DNA from: Treponemataceae bacterium
GTDB lineage: Bacteria; Spirochaetota; Spirochaetia; Treponematales; Treponemataceae
Assembly: GCA_024402455.1 (NCBI GenBank)
Contig: JAKSTS010000019.1
Coordinates: 1 to 25,169, forward strand
DNA: 25,169 bases
Reading direction: 5' to 3'
In this document: in pieces, positions 14,312 to 22,017 of the stretch
Layout of the letters: each line of letters starts with the position of its first letter
Numbering within the stretch: position 1 is the first letter of the stretch
Notes under the pieces: generated by a model
Seen by the model: only the letters and a program-made list of their open reading frames with translations
What the model was told of the DNA's origin: nothing
Databases searched by the model: none
Made by a program: the position numbers and the translations under genes

Positions 14312-14496
14312 GTTCTGTATCAAAAAAAGCTGCTGCAAAAGCAGAACGTTCGGCGCGTGTCGCAGAATTACAGACAAAAATTCACGATCCGGCTTATATA
14401 GACGGCGCTATACAACGTATTGCGCAGGTTTTGAGCAATAATCTCGTGGTAGATAAAAAAATGACACAAGGACAAAGTTTTTATGGCACAAGATAG
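14308..14496 (+). CDS. Small conserved-context hypothetical protein (62 aa)
   Basis: The product begins MSSVSKKAAAKAERSARVAE and is a lysine/alanine/arginine-rich helix followed by DPAYIDGAIQRIAQVLSNNL. It has no signal peptide, membrane segment or metal motif. Both ends overlap neighbours (4 bases with yraN, 14 with the next gene), so it is translated as part of the operon. I do not recognise the family. The N-terminal helix could bind nucleic acid, but this is only from composition. Confidence 0.7.
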   Translation: MSSVSKKAAAKAERSARVAELQTKIHDPAYIDGAIQRIAQVLSNNLVVDKKMTQGQSFYGTR

Positions 14497-14971
14497 TTCT
14501 GTAAATCATTACGGCAAATCTTTTTCTGGTCACCGTCCTAATCAGAATAAAAAAAATGCTGGAAAAGAAAATAATCGTTTTGGCAATAAACATGTAAACC
14601 ATAAAACAAACGAGCAGAAACCTTATAGAGCAACAGAGAAAGATTCTCCTGTTGAGTCTCCAAAATTAGATACACCGATATGTGCTTTTTGTGGTGAACC
14701 TATTTTGGATTTGCCTTCTGCAATGTGTAATAAAGAAACACTTGAACCTGTTCATTTCGATTGTGTTTTGCAGAAATTGAATGAATCAGAAAAACTTGGT
14801 GAAAATGAAAAAATAACATATATCGGGCAAGGCAGATTTGCAGTTGCTTATTTTGAAAATCCTCATGATTTAAGACGATTTAAAATTCAACGCATAATTG
14901 AGTGGGAAGACAGAGAGAAAAAAGCTGAATGGCGAAGCGAAATTGCTTCTATGTTCAGCCAGACAAAATAG
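14483..14971 (+). CDS. Hypothetical protein with a Cys/His zinc-ribbon-like motif
   Basis: A 162-residue protein. Residues 1-60 are polar and asparagine/lysine-rich, apparently disordered. Residues 67-94 contain CAFCGEPILDLPSAMC and HFDC, that is Cys67, Cys70, Cys82, His91 and Cys94, a likely zinc site. The C-terminal part carries YIGQGRFAVAYFENPHDLRR followed by a charged helix with WEDREKKAEW. The ATG at 14483 is preceded by AAGGA. It is the last gene of the rpsP operon, with a strong terminator 33 bases beyond its stop. Function unknown; RNA or ribosome binding would fit the operon. Confidence 0.75.
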   Translation: MAQDSSVNHYGKSFSGHRPNQNKKNAGKENNRFGNKHVNHKTNEQKPYRATEKDSPVESPKLDTPICAFCGEPILDLPSAMCNKETLEPVHFDCVLQKLNESEKLGENEKITYIGQGRFAVAYFENPHDLRRFKIQRIIEWEDREKKAEWRSEIASMFSQTK

Positions 14972-15003
14972 ATTAAAAAACATCTTAAAAAAATGCTGAA
15001 TAT

Positions 15004-15035
15004 GAGCCTGTCATGAATTTGACAGGCTCTTTGTA
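15004..15035 (+). terminator. Intrinsic terminator of the rpsP operon
   Basis: GAGCCTGTCA (15004-15013) and TGACAGGCTC (15020-15029) form a perfect ten-base stem with a six-base loop. A T-rich stretch (TTTGTAATTTT) follows. Confidence 0.85.
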
Positions 15036-15104
15036 ATTTTATTCAAGCGGCGAATAATATAATGCAAAAAAAGTATATTTATTCGGTTTGTTACGATGGT
15101 GCGT

Positions 15105-15195
15105 TATAATAAAGTTCATGAAAGTCAATTACTTTTTAACGGCAAAATTTTTGTTTTCTGTGCATAATATGCTGATTAGAAAAAGACCGGGATAA
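15105..15195 (+). other. Candidate short transcription unit with a leaderless 25-residue frame
   Basis: A perfect TATAAT (15105-15110) lies seven bases before an ATG at 15118 that opens a 25-codon frame (MKVNYFLTAKFLFSVHNMLI onward, stop at 15195). The -35 region is weak (TTCGGT with 17-base spacing). A strong hairpin terminator follows at 15197, so an RNA of about 115 bases would be made. It may be a small RNA, a leaderless peptide gene or chance. Confidence 0.25.
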
Positions 15196-15196
15196 A

Positions 15197-15232
15197 AAAA
15201 AAGCTTCAAATCGCAAGGTTTGAAGCTTTTTT
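15197..15232. terminator. Bidirectional hairpin terminator
   Basis: AAAAAAGCTTCAAA (15197-15210) and TTTGAAGCTTTTTT (15219-15232) form a 14-base perfect stem with an eight-base loop. The T run is six on the plus strand and nine on the minus strand. The minus reading is the natural end of the tRNA-Leu transcript. Confidence 0.8.
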
Positions 15233-15263
15233 GAAAATTGATAATCTGTAAGACAAAAGATAT

Positions 15264-15350
15264 TGCCGGAAACCAGAATCGAACTGGCACGACTTTTTAA
15301 CGGTCGAGGGATTTTAAGTCCCTTGTGTCTACCTATTCCACCATTCCGGC
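15264..15350 (-). tRNA. tRNA-Leu (UAA)
   Basis: An 87-base class II tRNA. The acceptor arms GCCGGAA and TTCCGGC pair perfectly, with discriminator A. The anticodon stem AGGGA/TCCCT closes the loop CTTAAAA, giving anticodon UAA. The variable arm CGAC/GTCG and the TTCGATT T-loop are present. The CCA end is not encoded. It reads UUA leucine codons, which should be frequent in this AT-rich genome. Confidence 0.95.
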
Positions 15351-15370
15351 AAATCTTAAAAAGATATAAT

Positions 15371-15399
15371 ATAATATAAAAATAAAAGGGTTTGGTCAA
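15371..15399 (-). promoter_or_regulatory. tRNA-Leu promoter, overlapping the tatD upstream region
   Basis: On the minus strand TTGACC (15399-15394) and TATTAT (15376-15371) are spaced by 17 bases, and the tRNA starts about 20 bases after the -10 box. The -35 box ends four bases before the tatD start codon on the opposite strand. Confidence 0.75.
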
Positions 15400-15402
15400 G
15401 AT

Positions 15403-16233
15403 ATGTTTACCGATACACATTGTCATTTAGACATGATGAAAGAAAAAGGAATAGACATTGCTGAGTTTTTTAGGGAATATACATGCAGCGATTTTAATGA
15501 AATTCCTTTTATGCTTGATGCAGGAACTAAAGCAGATGACTATTATGAACACAGGAAAAACAGGGAAATTGCAAAAGAAATAACAGGAACAGACTCATTT
15601 TTGCATTTTTCGGCTGGAATATGGCCTGCAAAAGAAGATATTCAAAATCGATTTGAAGAATGCGAAAAATTAAAGAAAATACTTGAAGAATTTGCTGTTG
15701 CCAAAAAAGAAATTTGTGCTATAGGTGAATGCGGTTTTGACAGAAGAGAAAATCCGAAAGAAGCTGGCGAGGCACATCTTCTGGCAGAAGAAGAACTGTT
15801 TGCAATGCAGGTTGAACTTGCAAAAAGGTTTAATCTGCCGTTGATTGTGCATTCAAGGGATGCTTTTGAAGAAACTTATGGTGTCTTAAAAAACGGTACA
15901 CACAATCGTGTCGTAATTCACTGTTTTTCATATGACAGAAAGGCTGCAAGAATGTTTCTTGATTTAGGCTGCCGCATTTCTTTTTCTGGTACAATTACGT
16001 TTGGCAAAAATGCACAGAAAGAAACTAATTGCGAACTTCTTCGTTATGTGCCGAAAGATTTGCTTTTATTGGAAACAGACGCGCCTTATCTTGCGCCAGT
16101 GCCGTTTAGAGGCAAAGTGAACACACCTTTATTAATAGAACATACATATCGTTTTGTTGCAGAAACTTTAAATATGCCACTTGATTCACTTGCATTGTTA
16201 ATAAAGAAAAATGCAAGTGAATTTTTCTTATAA
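15403..16233 (+). CDS. tatD: TatD-family metal-dependent deoxyribonuclease
   Basis: A 276-residue TIM-barrel hydrolase of the TatD family, associated with DNA processing and repair. The ligands are visible: the N-terminal DTHCHLD with HxH at 6-8, the glutamate in AIGECGFDR, the histidines in LPLIVHSRDAF and VVIHCFSYD, and the aspartate of LLLETDAPYLAP. The C-terminal HTYRFVAETLNMPLDSLA helix is typical. The AAAAGGG before the ATG is about 12 bases away, so the ribosome site is poor, and the promoter is unclear because this space is occupied by the divergent tRNA promoter. Confidence 0.92.
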   Translation: MFTDTHCHLDMMKEKGIDIAEFFREYTCSDFNEIPFMLDAGTKADDYYEHRKNREIAKEITGTDSFLHFSAGIWPAKEDIQNRFEECEKLKKILEEFAVAKKEICAIGECGFDRRENPKEAGEAHLLAEEELFAMQVELAKRFNLPLIVHSRDAFEETYGVLKNGTHNRVVIHCFSYDRKAARMFLDLGCRISFSGTITFGKNAQKETNCELLRYVPKDLLLLETDAPYLAPVPFRGKVNTPLLIEHTYRFVAETLNMPLDSLALLIKKNASEFFL

Positions 16234-16382
16234 TAAAAGCAGCAGAACTGCAGTTTGTAATTGGTTTGTATGCATAAAATTTGCTATTGAAAATTTTAGG
16301 ATTGTTTAATAAAGTAAAATAAATTTCAATAAATAAAGTTTTTTTGTGGAAATTTTCTAAAAAAACGTGTATAATCGTTTCT

Positions 16383-16679
16383 ATGAAGTATAACGAAAAT
16401 ACAAAGAAATCTCTTAAAGAGCTGTGCATTGCTTTGACACAGATTGAAACAGAGAAAAACATGCAGGAGTTTCTTGAATGTTTGCTTACAGAGGCTGAAG
16501 TCGTGGATATTGCAAACCGCTGGCTTTTGGTACGCGAAATTGACCGCGGAACAACACAGCGTGAAATTGCAAAGAATTACGGTATGAGTCTTTGTAAAAT
16601 AACACGTGGCTCTCGTGAACTAAAAAAAGAGAATGGTGCTTTTAGAAAAGTACTTGAGAATTTCAAGAACTCTCAGTAG
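16383..16679 (+). CDS. TrpR-family transcriptional repressor
   Basis: A 98-residue all-helical protein matching the Trp repressor. LTEAEVVDIANRWLLVREID corresponds to the core helices, and TTQREIAKNYGMSLCKITRG is the helix-turn-helix. Aligned by eye to E. coli TrpR, Thr44, Arg54, Arg84, Gly85 and Ser86 are kept, while Thr81 is Lys and Ser88 is Glu. Tryptophan sensing is therefore plausible but not certain. No tryptophan biosynthesis gene is in the window. TATAAT (16370-16375) lies seven bases before the ATG, and there is no ribosome site, so the message may be leaderless. YerC-type relatives are the alternative, but the ITRGS signature favours TrpR. Confidence 0.8.
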   Translation: MKYNENTKKSLKELCIALTQIETEKNMQEFLECLLTEAEVVDIANRWLLVREIDRGTTQREIAKNYGMSLCKITRGSRELKKENGAFRKVLENFKNSQ

Positions 16680-16685
16680 AGGTTG

Positions 16686-16736
16686 AAAAAACAGGCTGTC
16701 ATTTAATCATTTTAGATAAATGACAGCCTGTTTTTT
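16686..16736 (+). terminator. Intrinsic terminator of the TrpR-like gene
   Basis: ACAGGCTGTCATTT (16691-16704) and AAATGACAGCCTGT (16718-16731) form a 14-base perfect stem, extended by an A run before and a T run after (about 19 pairs). Confidence 0.9.
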
Positions 16737-16826
16737 ATTCTTACGTGGTTTTTCTACCTGTTTTTGCAGAAAAAATAACGCTATGCGTTGTGTCATATTG
16801 ATAGAATAAATTTTTTTGGAAAAGGC

Positions 16827-16882
16827 AAAAAAAATGCACCTCCAAAATTAAACTTTATTTGTTCAACTTTAGGGATGCATTT
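16827..16882 (-). terminator. Probable terminator of the ankyrin lipoprotein gene
   Basis: On the minus strand AAATGCA and TGCATTT (16882-16876 and 16838-16832) pair, with two or three more GC pairs inside after a bulge, and a T run follows. The loop is long, so efficiency is uncertain. The remainder of the 16737-16912 spacer shows nothing else. Confidence 0.5.
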
Positions 16883-16912
16883 CAAAAAATAAATTTTAGA
16901 ACCAGCTGTTAA

Positions 16913-19804
16913 TTACTTTAATGCCTGAAGAACATCATTTGCTCTGCTGCAATTTCTTGCAACATCAAAAGGAGTTTCTCCTCTTTTATTCTGTGCATAT
17001 TTATTTGCACCATATTGAATTAAAACTGCAATTGTGTTTGCGTCTGCGCATTGGGCTGCAAAATGCAGAATGCTGTTGCCGTTTGCATCAACTGTATTTT
17101 TATTTGCGCTCAAAATATCAATAAGTACCGAAGGATTGTCTTTGATTGATGTTGTTACAGCATTCTGTCCTGTTGCATCAAGACTGTAAACATCTGCGCC
17201 GTTTTTAAGCATAAATTGAACAGCTTCATTCATCCCATTTGAAATTGCAAGTTGAATTGGTGTTTTACCTGCGTTGTTTTTCCAGTTAAGGTTATAACCG
17301 TGGCTTAAAAGAAATTCAAAAACAGAAATTGGTGCATTTTCATATACTGCAATGTGGAAAGGATTGTTATTGTTTATGTCTGTAACATTGCGGTTAGTAC
17401 CAAGTGTTGTCTGAATAATCTTGTTGTCTTTTCTAATAATAATTCCAAAAGGTGTTTTGCCGTGCAAATCTGTAGAAAGAGGGTTGAGACCTGTTTTCTG
17501 AATTAAACTGATAATCTCTTCAATTTCTGTTGTTGTAGCTTCGTGAAAAACGTTTCTTCCATAAACGTCTGTAAGTGTAGGGTCTGCACCTTTCTGTAAA
17601 AGAATTGAAGCTGCTACAGGGTTTTTGCATTGAACTGCATCCATTAATATGCTTTTTCCTGTTACATCCTGCGAATTAATGTCTGCACCTTTTGAAATTA
17701 ACTGCTTCATAATTTCTATACGGTTTTGTCTTGCTGCTTCTGCAAGAGGCGTTTTTCCAGACTGGTTTTTAATATTTACATCATAACCTGCTGCAAGAAG
17801 TTTTGCACAGCTCTTTTCTGCAGCCCAGCGTACACAGGCATGAAGTGCAGTGTTGCCCTGGTTGTCTGTAATGTTTTTAATTGCACCTGCTTTTATTAAC
17901 TGCTGAACACCCTGGTAGTTGTCAGATTTTGTTGCACTAAAAAGAGGTGTTTCGCCATAACAGTTTGCTACATCTACTGCAATGCCTGCGTCAAGCAGAT
18001 AACGCACGCTGCCGGCTGTTGCTTTCTGTTCAAGAGCAATGTGAAGCGGTGTATTTCCATAAGCATCTGTAACTTTTATGTTAGAAGCATTTACAAGAAT
18101 CTTTAAGATATTACCGTCGCGTAAACTTCTTGAAAGCGGTGTGTTTCCGTTTATGTCTGCTGCAAAAATATCTGCGCCATGTGTTGAATAAATTTTTATA
18201 TGTTCAACATTTTTTGAAGCAACAGCCTGTGCAAGAGGTGTTAAACCTTTTTTGTTATATGCGTTAATTTTTGCACCTGCGTTAATAAGTCTTATGACAT
18301 GTGCGCTTGACATTGCACCCATTGTTGCAATGTGCAGTGCATTGTCGCCATAAAGATCTTGAACAGAAGCATCTGCGTTGTTTTCTAGCAGCAATGCATA
18401 TATTTCGTCCTGTGCTTCTTTTGGTGCAGTAATTAAAAGCGGTGTTTTTAATGTTGAATCGCATGCGTCAACATTTGCACCTGCTTTTATTAAAAGCTGA
18501 GCATGTCTGATGCGTCCGTAACGAACTGCAAGATGGAGTGGGGTAGCGCCAGAAATGTCCTGCGCATCAAGCAAAGAACCGCACGAAATAAGATATTCTG
18601 CAATTCCATAGTGATTTTTTACAACAGCAAGATGCAGTGCTGTCTGGTCATCTTCAAACGTCTGTCTCGCATTTCTTGTTTTTACTGTGTTTTCAAAATA
18701 TTCAAAGTCGCCTTTGACTGGTGAAACACCGGCAAGAATAAAAGCAGCTGCTATGGTTGCACTTGTTGCACTTTCTGTGTTTGTATAAGCAAGAGCGAGT
18801 GGTGTTAAACCGTTGTTGTCACGAATGTCAAGATTAAGATCCCGTTCGATACAAAGTGCAACACCTTCGATATCTTCATTTCTTACAAAATAATGAACGA
18901 TTGTCTGTCCGCGTATGTCGCGCACTTCTTCAACTGGTTTTATTACAAAAACTGGATAAAAATCTTTATCTTTTTCGATGCCGGCAGAAAATGCCATTTT
19001 TCCGTCTTTATTTACTGCAAAATAATTTGCACCGGTGTCAACCAGAGCCTGTGCTGCATCAACAGCCATGTAATTAATTGCTGTAAAAATTGGAGTATCG
19101 CCAAGATTGTTTTTAAGTTCCGGGTTTGCACCACGTGCAATAAGCCATCTGATTAATTCTGCATTGTTTGCCATTGCAGCTGCATGTAAAGCACTGTAAC
19201 CGAATGAATCTGTATTGTTATAAGCTTTTGTTCTGTCAAGTTCGGCTTTTGCTTCTTCAACATGCCCTGAAAGGATAAGGTTGATTACATTCCAGTCGCT
19301 TGTGTATTGAACATCTGAAGAATTATAAGTTTTTCCAGACGAAACTGCTTGATTTGATGCATTTTCATCTGATTGAGAAGGCTTAAACTGTGAATATAAA
19401 TCGTTGTCTTTTGTGTTAAAAGTAATATTTGAACTGTTTTGATTTGCATTATTTGCTGAATCATCTGTGTCATAAATAAAATCATCATCGTCGTCATAAA
19501 TAAAATCGTCGTTTGAATCATATTCAAATGTTTCAGAAGATGATTCTGTTTTTTTGTCGGTTTTAGCAATCGGTTTGCCTTTTAATGTTGGCACCGGATG
19601 GCTGTCATCTTCTACAGGTTTAGGTGGTGCAGGTTCTTCCGGTACTTTTTCTGGAACTTCTCCAATTCCAATTATTCCGCTTGCAATTGCAGCCACTGCT
19701 GTCGGAGCAAGAACACCTGCAACAGCTCCTGAAACGCACGATGAAAGCATTGAAAGGAATGTTATGATTACAATTGAAGAGGCCACGATTTGACGTTTTT
19801 TCAT
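16913..19804 (-). CDS. Large ankyrin-repeat lipoprotein
   Basis: A 963-residue protein with a lipoprotein signal: MKKRQ, a hydrophobic stretch, then LSSC with Cys23 as the expected lipidated residue. A proline-rich segment (about 54-75) and an aspartate-rich, low-complexity linker with repeated DDDFIYD (about 95-115) follow. From about residue 170 to the end there are about 23 ankyrin-type units, many with readable GxTPLH cores (GYSALHAAA, GATPLHLAV, GNTPLHIAL, GNTALHACV) and the NGAD/KGAD turns. Such arrays are binding scaffolds. Lipidation would place it at a membrane on the periplasmic side or at the surface. AAGGA lies eight bases before the ATG. It is a single-gene unit. The partner is unknown. 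Confidence 0.88.
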   Translation of the reverse strand: MKKRQIVASSIVIITFLSMLSSCVSGAVAGVLAPTAVAAIASGIIGIGEVPEKVPEEPAPPKPVEDDSHPVPTLKGKPIAKTDKKTESSSETFEYDSNDDFIYDDDDDFIYDTDDSANNANQNSSNITFNTKDNDLYSQFKPSQSDENASNQAVSSGKTYNSSDVQYTSDWNVINLILSGHVEEAKAELDRTKAYNNTDSFGYSALHAAAMANNAELIRWLIARGANPELKNNLGDTPIFTAINYMAVDAAQALVDTGANYFAVNKDGKMAFSAGIEKDKDFYPVFVIKPVEEVRDIRGQTIVHYFVRNEDIEGVALCIERDLNLDIRDNNGLTPLALAYTNTESATSATIAAAFILAGVSPVKGDFEYFENTVKTRNARQTFEDDQTALHLAVVKNHYGIAEYLISCGSLLDAQDISGATPLHLAVRYGRIRHAQLLIKAGANVDACDSTLKTPLLITAPKEAQDEIYALLLENNADASVQDLYGDNALHIATMGAMSSAHVIRLINAGAKINAYNKKGLTPLAQAVASKNVEHIKIYSTHGADIFAADINGNTPLSRSLRDGNILKILVNASNIKVTDAYGNTPLHIALEQKATAGSVRYLLDAGIAVDVANCYGETPLFSATKSDNYQGVQQLIKAGAIKNITDNQGNTALHACVRWAAEKSCAKLLAAGYDVNIKNQSGKTPLAEAARQNRIEIMKQLISKGADINSQDVTGKSILMDAVQCKNPVAASILLQKGADPTLTDVYGRNVFHEATTTEIEEIISLIQKTGLNPLSTDLHGKTPFGIIIRKDNKIIQTTLGTNRNVTDINNNNPFHIAVYENAPISVFEFLLSHGYNLNWKNNAGKTPIQLAISNGMNEAVQFMLKNGADVYSLDATGQNAVTTSIKDNPSVLIDILSANKNTVDANGNSILHFAAQCADANTIAVLIQYGANKYAQNKRGETPFDVARNCSRANDVLQALK

Positions 19805-19824
19805 TTATGAAATCCTTATGACTG

Positions 19825-19866
19825 ATATGATAAATTCCAAACATAAAAAATTAGAGTTTATCATAT
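19825..19866. promoter_or_regulatory. Inverted repeat in the ankyrin gene leader
   Basis: ATATGATAAA (19825-19834) and TTTATCATAT (19857-19866) are exact inverse complements separated by 22 bases, ending about 20 bases before the ankyrin start codon. It may be an operator or an RNA hairpin that covers the ribosome site. The rest of 19867-20228 has AT-rich sequence and no gene that I can support. Confidence 0.45.
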
Positions 19867-20228
19867 GTAGTTTTTGCGTGTTTGTAGTTACAAAAATCAA
19901 GCAATTTTAAAATCTGCATTAGAAACAAAACTGAAGAAATTCAATTTTTTATTTACCAAGCTGATTTTCCGATGTTTTTTCTATAAAAAAGCACCGGTTT
20001 AGGGCTCTGAATACAATTCGAGCCTTTCGTTTTCCTATCGGCAGAAGAAAATAACAACTTTAGAATAAATGTCTGATACATTTTTTATTCGTGTGCAGAT
20101 TTTAATATTTCGGTGTGCTGCGTGGAAGTTGTGCCGGGGTTGTTCATTGTTTGTTTTGCAGTGTATAGTCAATAAAAGATAATTGGTGTATGCTTTTAAT
20201 ATCATAAAATAAATTTGAGGAAAACAAA

Positions 20229-20738
20229 GTGAACGATGAATTAAACGAAATAGTTGATCAGATTGAAAAAGAAAACAATGCTGCGCCTAAAAAAGATATT
20301 TTTGACAAACTTATGCATTTGCCGGTACTTAATATATTTGAACCGTTTTATCTGAAATATAAAGAAGCTTTGCTTTATTTGTTTTTTGGCGGAACAGCAT
20401 TTTTTTTGAATCTGGGGCTGTTTTTTGCAATTAATAAATTCTTCCATATAAATGAACTTGTAAACAATATAATCTGCTGGACAGTTTGCGTTTTATTCCA
20501 GTATTTTACAAACAAGGTCTGGGTTTTTGACGGACACGTTGAAACAGTAAAAGCTTTTATAAAGCAGCTGCTAAGCTTTTTTGCCGGAAGATTATTTACA
20601 CTGCTTGTAGAAGAACTGATAATTGCTGTCTTTATTACATGGCTTGGCTTTAATACTGTTGTCGTAAAACTTGTTGCACAGATTGTTGTAATTATCTTGA
20701 ATTATGTAATAAGTAAACTGATTGTATTCAAAAAATAA
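20229..20738 (+). CDS. GtrA-family membrane protein
   Basis: A 169-residue integral membrane protein of the GtrA/DPMS family, proposed to help flip or supply lipid-linked sugars for glycosylation. A 40-residue charged cytoplasmic N terminus precedes four hydrophobic helices: ALLYLFFGGTAFFLNLGLFF, NIICWTVCVLFQYFTNKVWV, AGRLFTLLVEELIIAVFITW, and VVKLVAQIVVIILNYVI followed by SKLIVFKK. The FTNKVWVF and SKLIVFKK ends are family signatures. The GTG at 20229 has GAGGA upstream with an eight-base spacer. It stands alone; no glycosyltransferase is adjacent. TTGGTG/TAAAAT with a 16-base spacer upstream is a possible promoter. Confidence 0.85.
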   Translation: MNDELNEIVDQIEKENNAAPKKDIFDKLMHLPVLNIFEPFYLKYKEALLYLFFGGTAFFLNLGLFFAINKFFHINELVNNIICWTVCVLFQYFTNKVWVFDGHVETVKAFIKQLLSFFAGRLFTLLVEELIIAVFITWLGFNTVVVKLVAQIVVIILNYVISKLIVFKK

Positions 20739-20870
20739 AATTAATTTTAATATGCTGCATTTTTTTCTACATCGCAGAATGGAACATATTTGCATTAATC
20801 TGTCTGCTGCAAGCCTGCTCTGCAACTGTTAACGATTGACTGCCTTAAGCTGTTCAATTAAAAAACTGCG

Positions 20871-20899
20871 TTGACAATCAAATTGTTTATTGATATGGT
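20871..20899 (+). promoter_or_regulatory. tRNA-Pro promoter
   Basis: TTGACA (20871-20876) and TATGGT (20894-20899) are spaced by 17 bases, placing the transcript start about 25 bases before the tRNA. Confidence 0.75.
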
Positions 20900-20932
20900 G
20901 TGCTAATAAACAAACTGTTTAGTTGCTTTTGT

Positions 20933-21006
20933 CGGGCAATAGCGCAGCTGGTTAGCGTACAAGTCTGGGGGACTTGGGGTCGCGGATTCGAATTCCGCTT
21001 GCCCGA
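20933..21006 (+). tRNA. tRNA-Pro (GGG)
   Basis: A 74-base tRNA. Acceptor arms CGGGCAA/TTGCCCG pair perfectly, with discriminator A. The anticodon stem CAAGT/ACTTG closes CTGGGGG, giving anticodon GGG, which reads CCC and CCU proline codons. The T-loop TTCGAAT is intact. CCA is not encoded. The PfkB-family gene starts 31 bases downstream and may be read from the same promoter. Confidence 0.95.
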
Positions 21007-21036
21007 CAGAATCAATTAGGCAGTTTTTTTGGTTTT

Positions 21037-22017
21037 ATGTTTTTAACACTCTGTTTAAATCCGACAATTCAAAAATCTCTGTGCTTTCAAAAATTTGAGC
21101 TTGGTCAGGTTAACCGTGCAAGTCAATCATTTACAGATGTTTCTGGAAAAGGCATTAACGTAAGCCGTGTGCTTGCGCAATTGAAAAAGCCTGTTCTTCA
21201 TGTTACACAGCTTGCATTGGAAGATGAAAATTATTTTCGGACAAATCTTAAAAATCAGAATATCAGTTTATGTTCAATTTTGACTTCTGCACGAGCCAGA
21301 ACATGCACAACAATAATAGATGAAAGTTGTCAAAACAATGCTAAACGCCTGATAACAGAATTGGTTGAAAATGGAAATAAAGTTGATTCCGAAACAGAAA
21401 TTCGTTTGAAAAAAGCATTTGATGATATTTTGAATGGTTCTTTTCAGGCAGAAAATCAATTTGAAAAAGATAAAAAAATTGAAGCTTTAATAATTTCTGG
21501 AAGCAAAGCTCCTGGTTTTAATGATTCTCTATTTGCAGACTTTGCGCTTAAAGCACATGCAAAAAATATTTTAACTGTGCTTGACATAAGAGGCAGAGAT
21601 TTAATTGAACTTTTAAAATGTCTTGAATCAAACCGCATAAATTCTTTAGAAGTGCCGATGATTATAAAACCAAATGTTCAGGAGCTGAAAGAAACTTTTG
21701 CAAAACAAGATGCAGATTTTTCAATAAAACAGATAAATGATTTGCTTTTGATGCTGTTTGAAAAGTATGGAATTTGTTCGGTTATAACAAGAGGCGAATT
21801 ATCGATTCTTGCTTTTGACGGCAAAACTTTTTACGATGTGCCTGCTGTAAATGTTGCGCCTCAAGATATTGTTAATACAATTGGATGTGGAGATTCTTTT
21901 ACGGCCGGTTTTGCAGCAGCGCTGGCAGACGGAAAAGGTTTTGAAAGCGCAATTAAGGCAGGCGCAGAATGTGGCGCATTAAATGCCAGGACAGTTCGTC
22001 CGGGGTGTATATTTTAA
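21037..22017 (+). CDS. PfkB-family sugar-phosphate kinase (1-phosphofructokinase/tagatose-6-phosphate kinase type)
   Basis: A 326-residue ribokinase-fold kinase. FLTLCLNPTIQKSLCF is the N-terminal signature of the 1-phosphofructokinase (FruK)/LacC subgroup, DVSGKGINVSRVL is the substrate-binding loop, ALIISGSKAPG the middle strand, and TIGCGDSFTAGFAAAL holds the catalytic base Asp286. Which sugar phosphate it uses cannot be decided. No transport system or fru/lac gene is adjacent. The internal region (about 95-130) is longer and less conserved than usual. I chose the ATG at 21037 because upstream frame belongs to the tRNA; it has no clear ribosome site. It probably depends on the tRNA-Pro transcript or an unseen promoter. 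Confidence 0.82.
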   Translation: MFLTLCLNPTIQKSLCFQKFELGQVNRASQSFTDVSGKGINVSRVLAQLKKPVLHVTQLALEDENYFRTNLKNQNISLCSILTSARARTCTTIIDESCQNNAKRLITELVENGNKVDSETEIRLKKAFDDILNGSFQAENQFEKDKKIEALIISGSKAPGFNDSLFADFALKAHAKNILTVLDIRGRDLIELLKCLESNRINSLEVPMIIKPNVQELKETFAKQDADFSIKQINDLLLMLFEKYGICSVITRGELSILAFDGKTFYDVPAVNVAPQDIVNTIGCGDSFTAGFAAALADGKGFESAIKAGAECGALNARTVRPGCIF

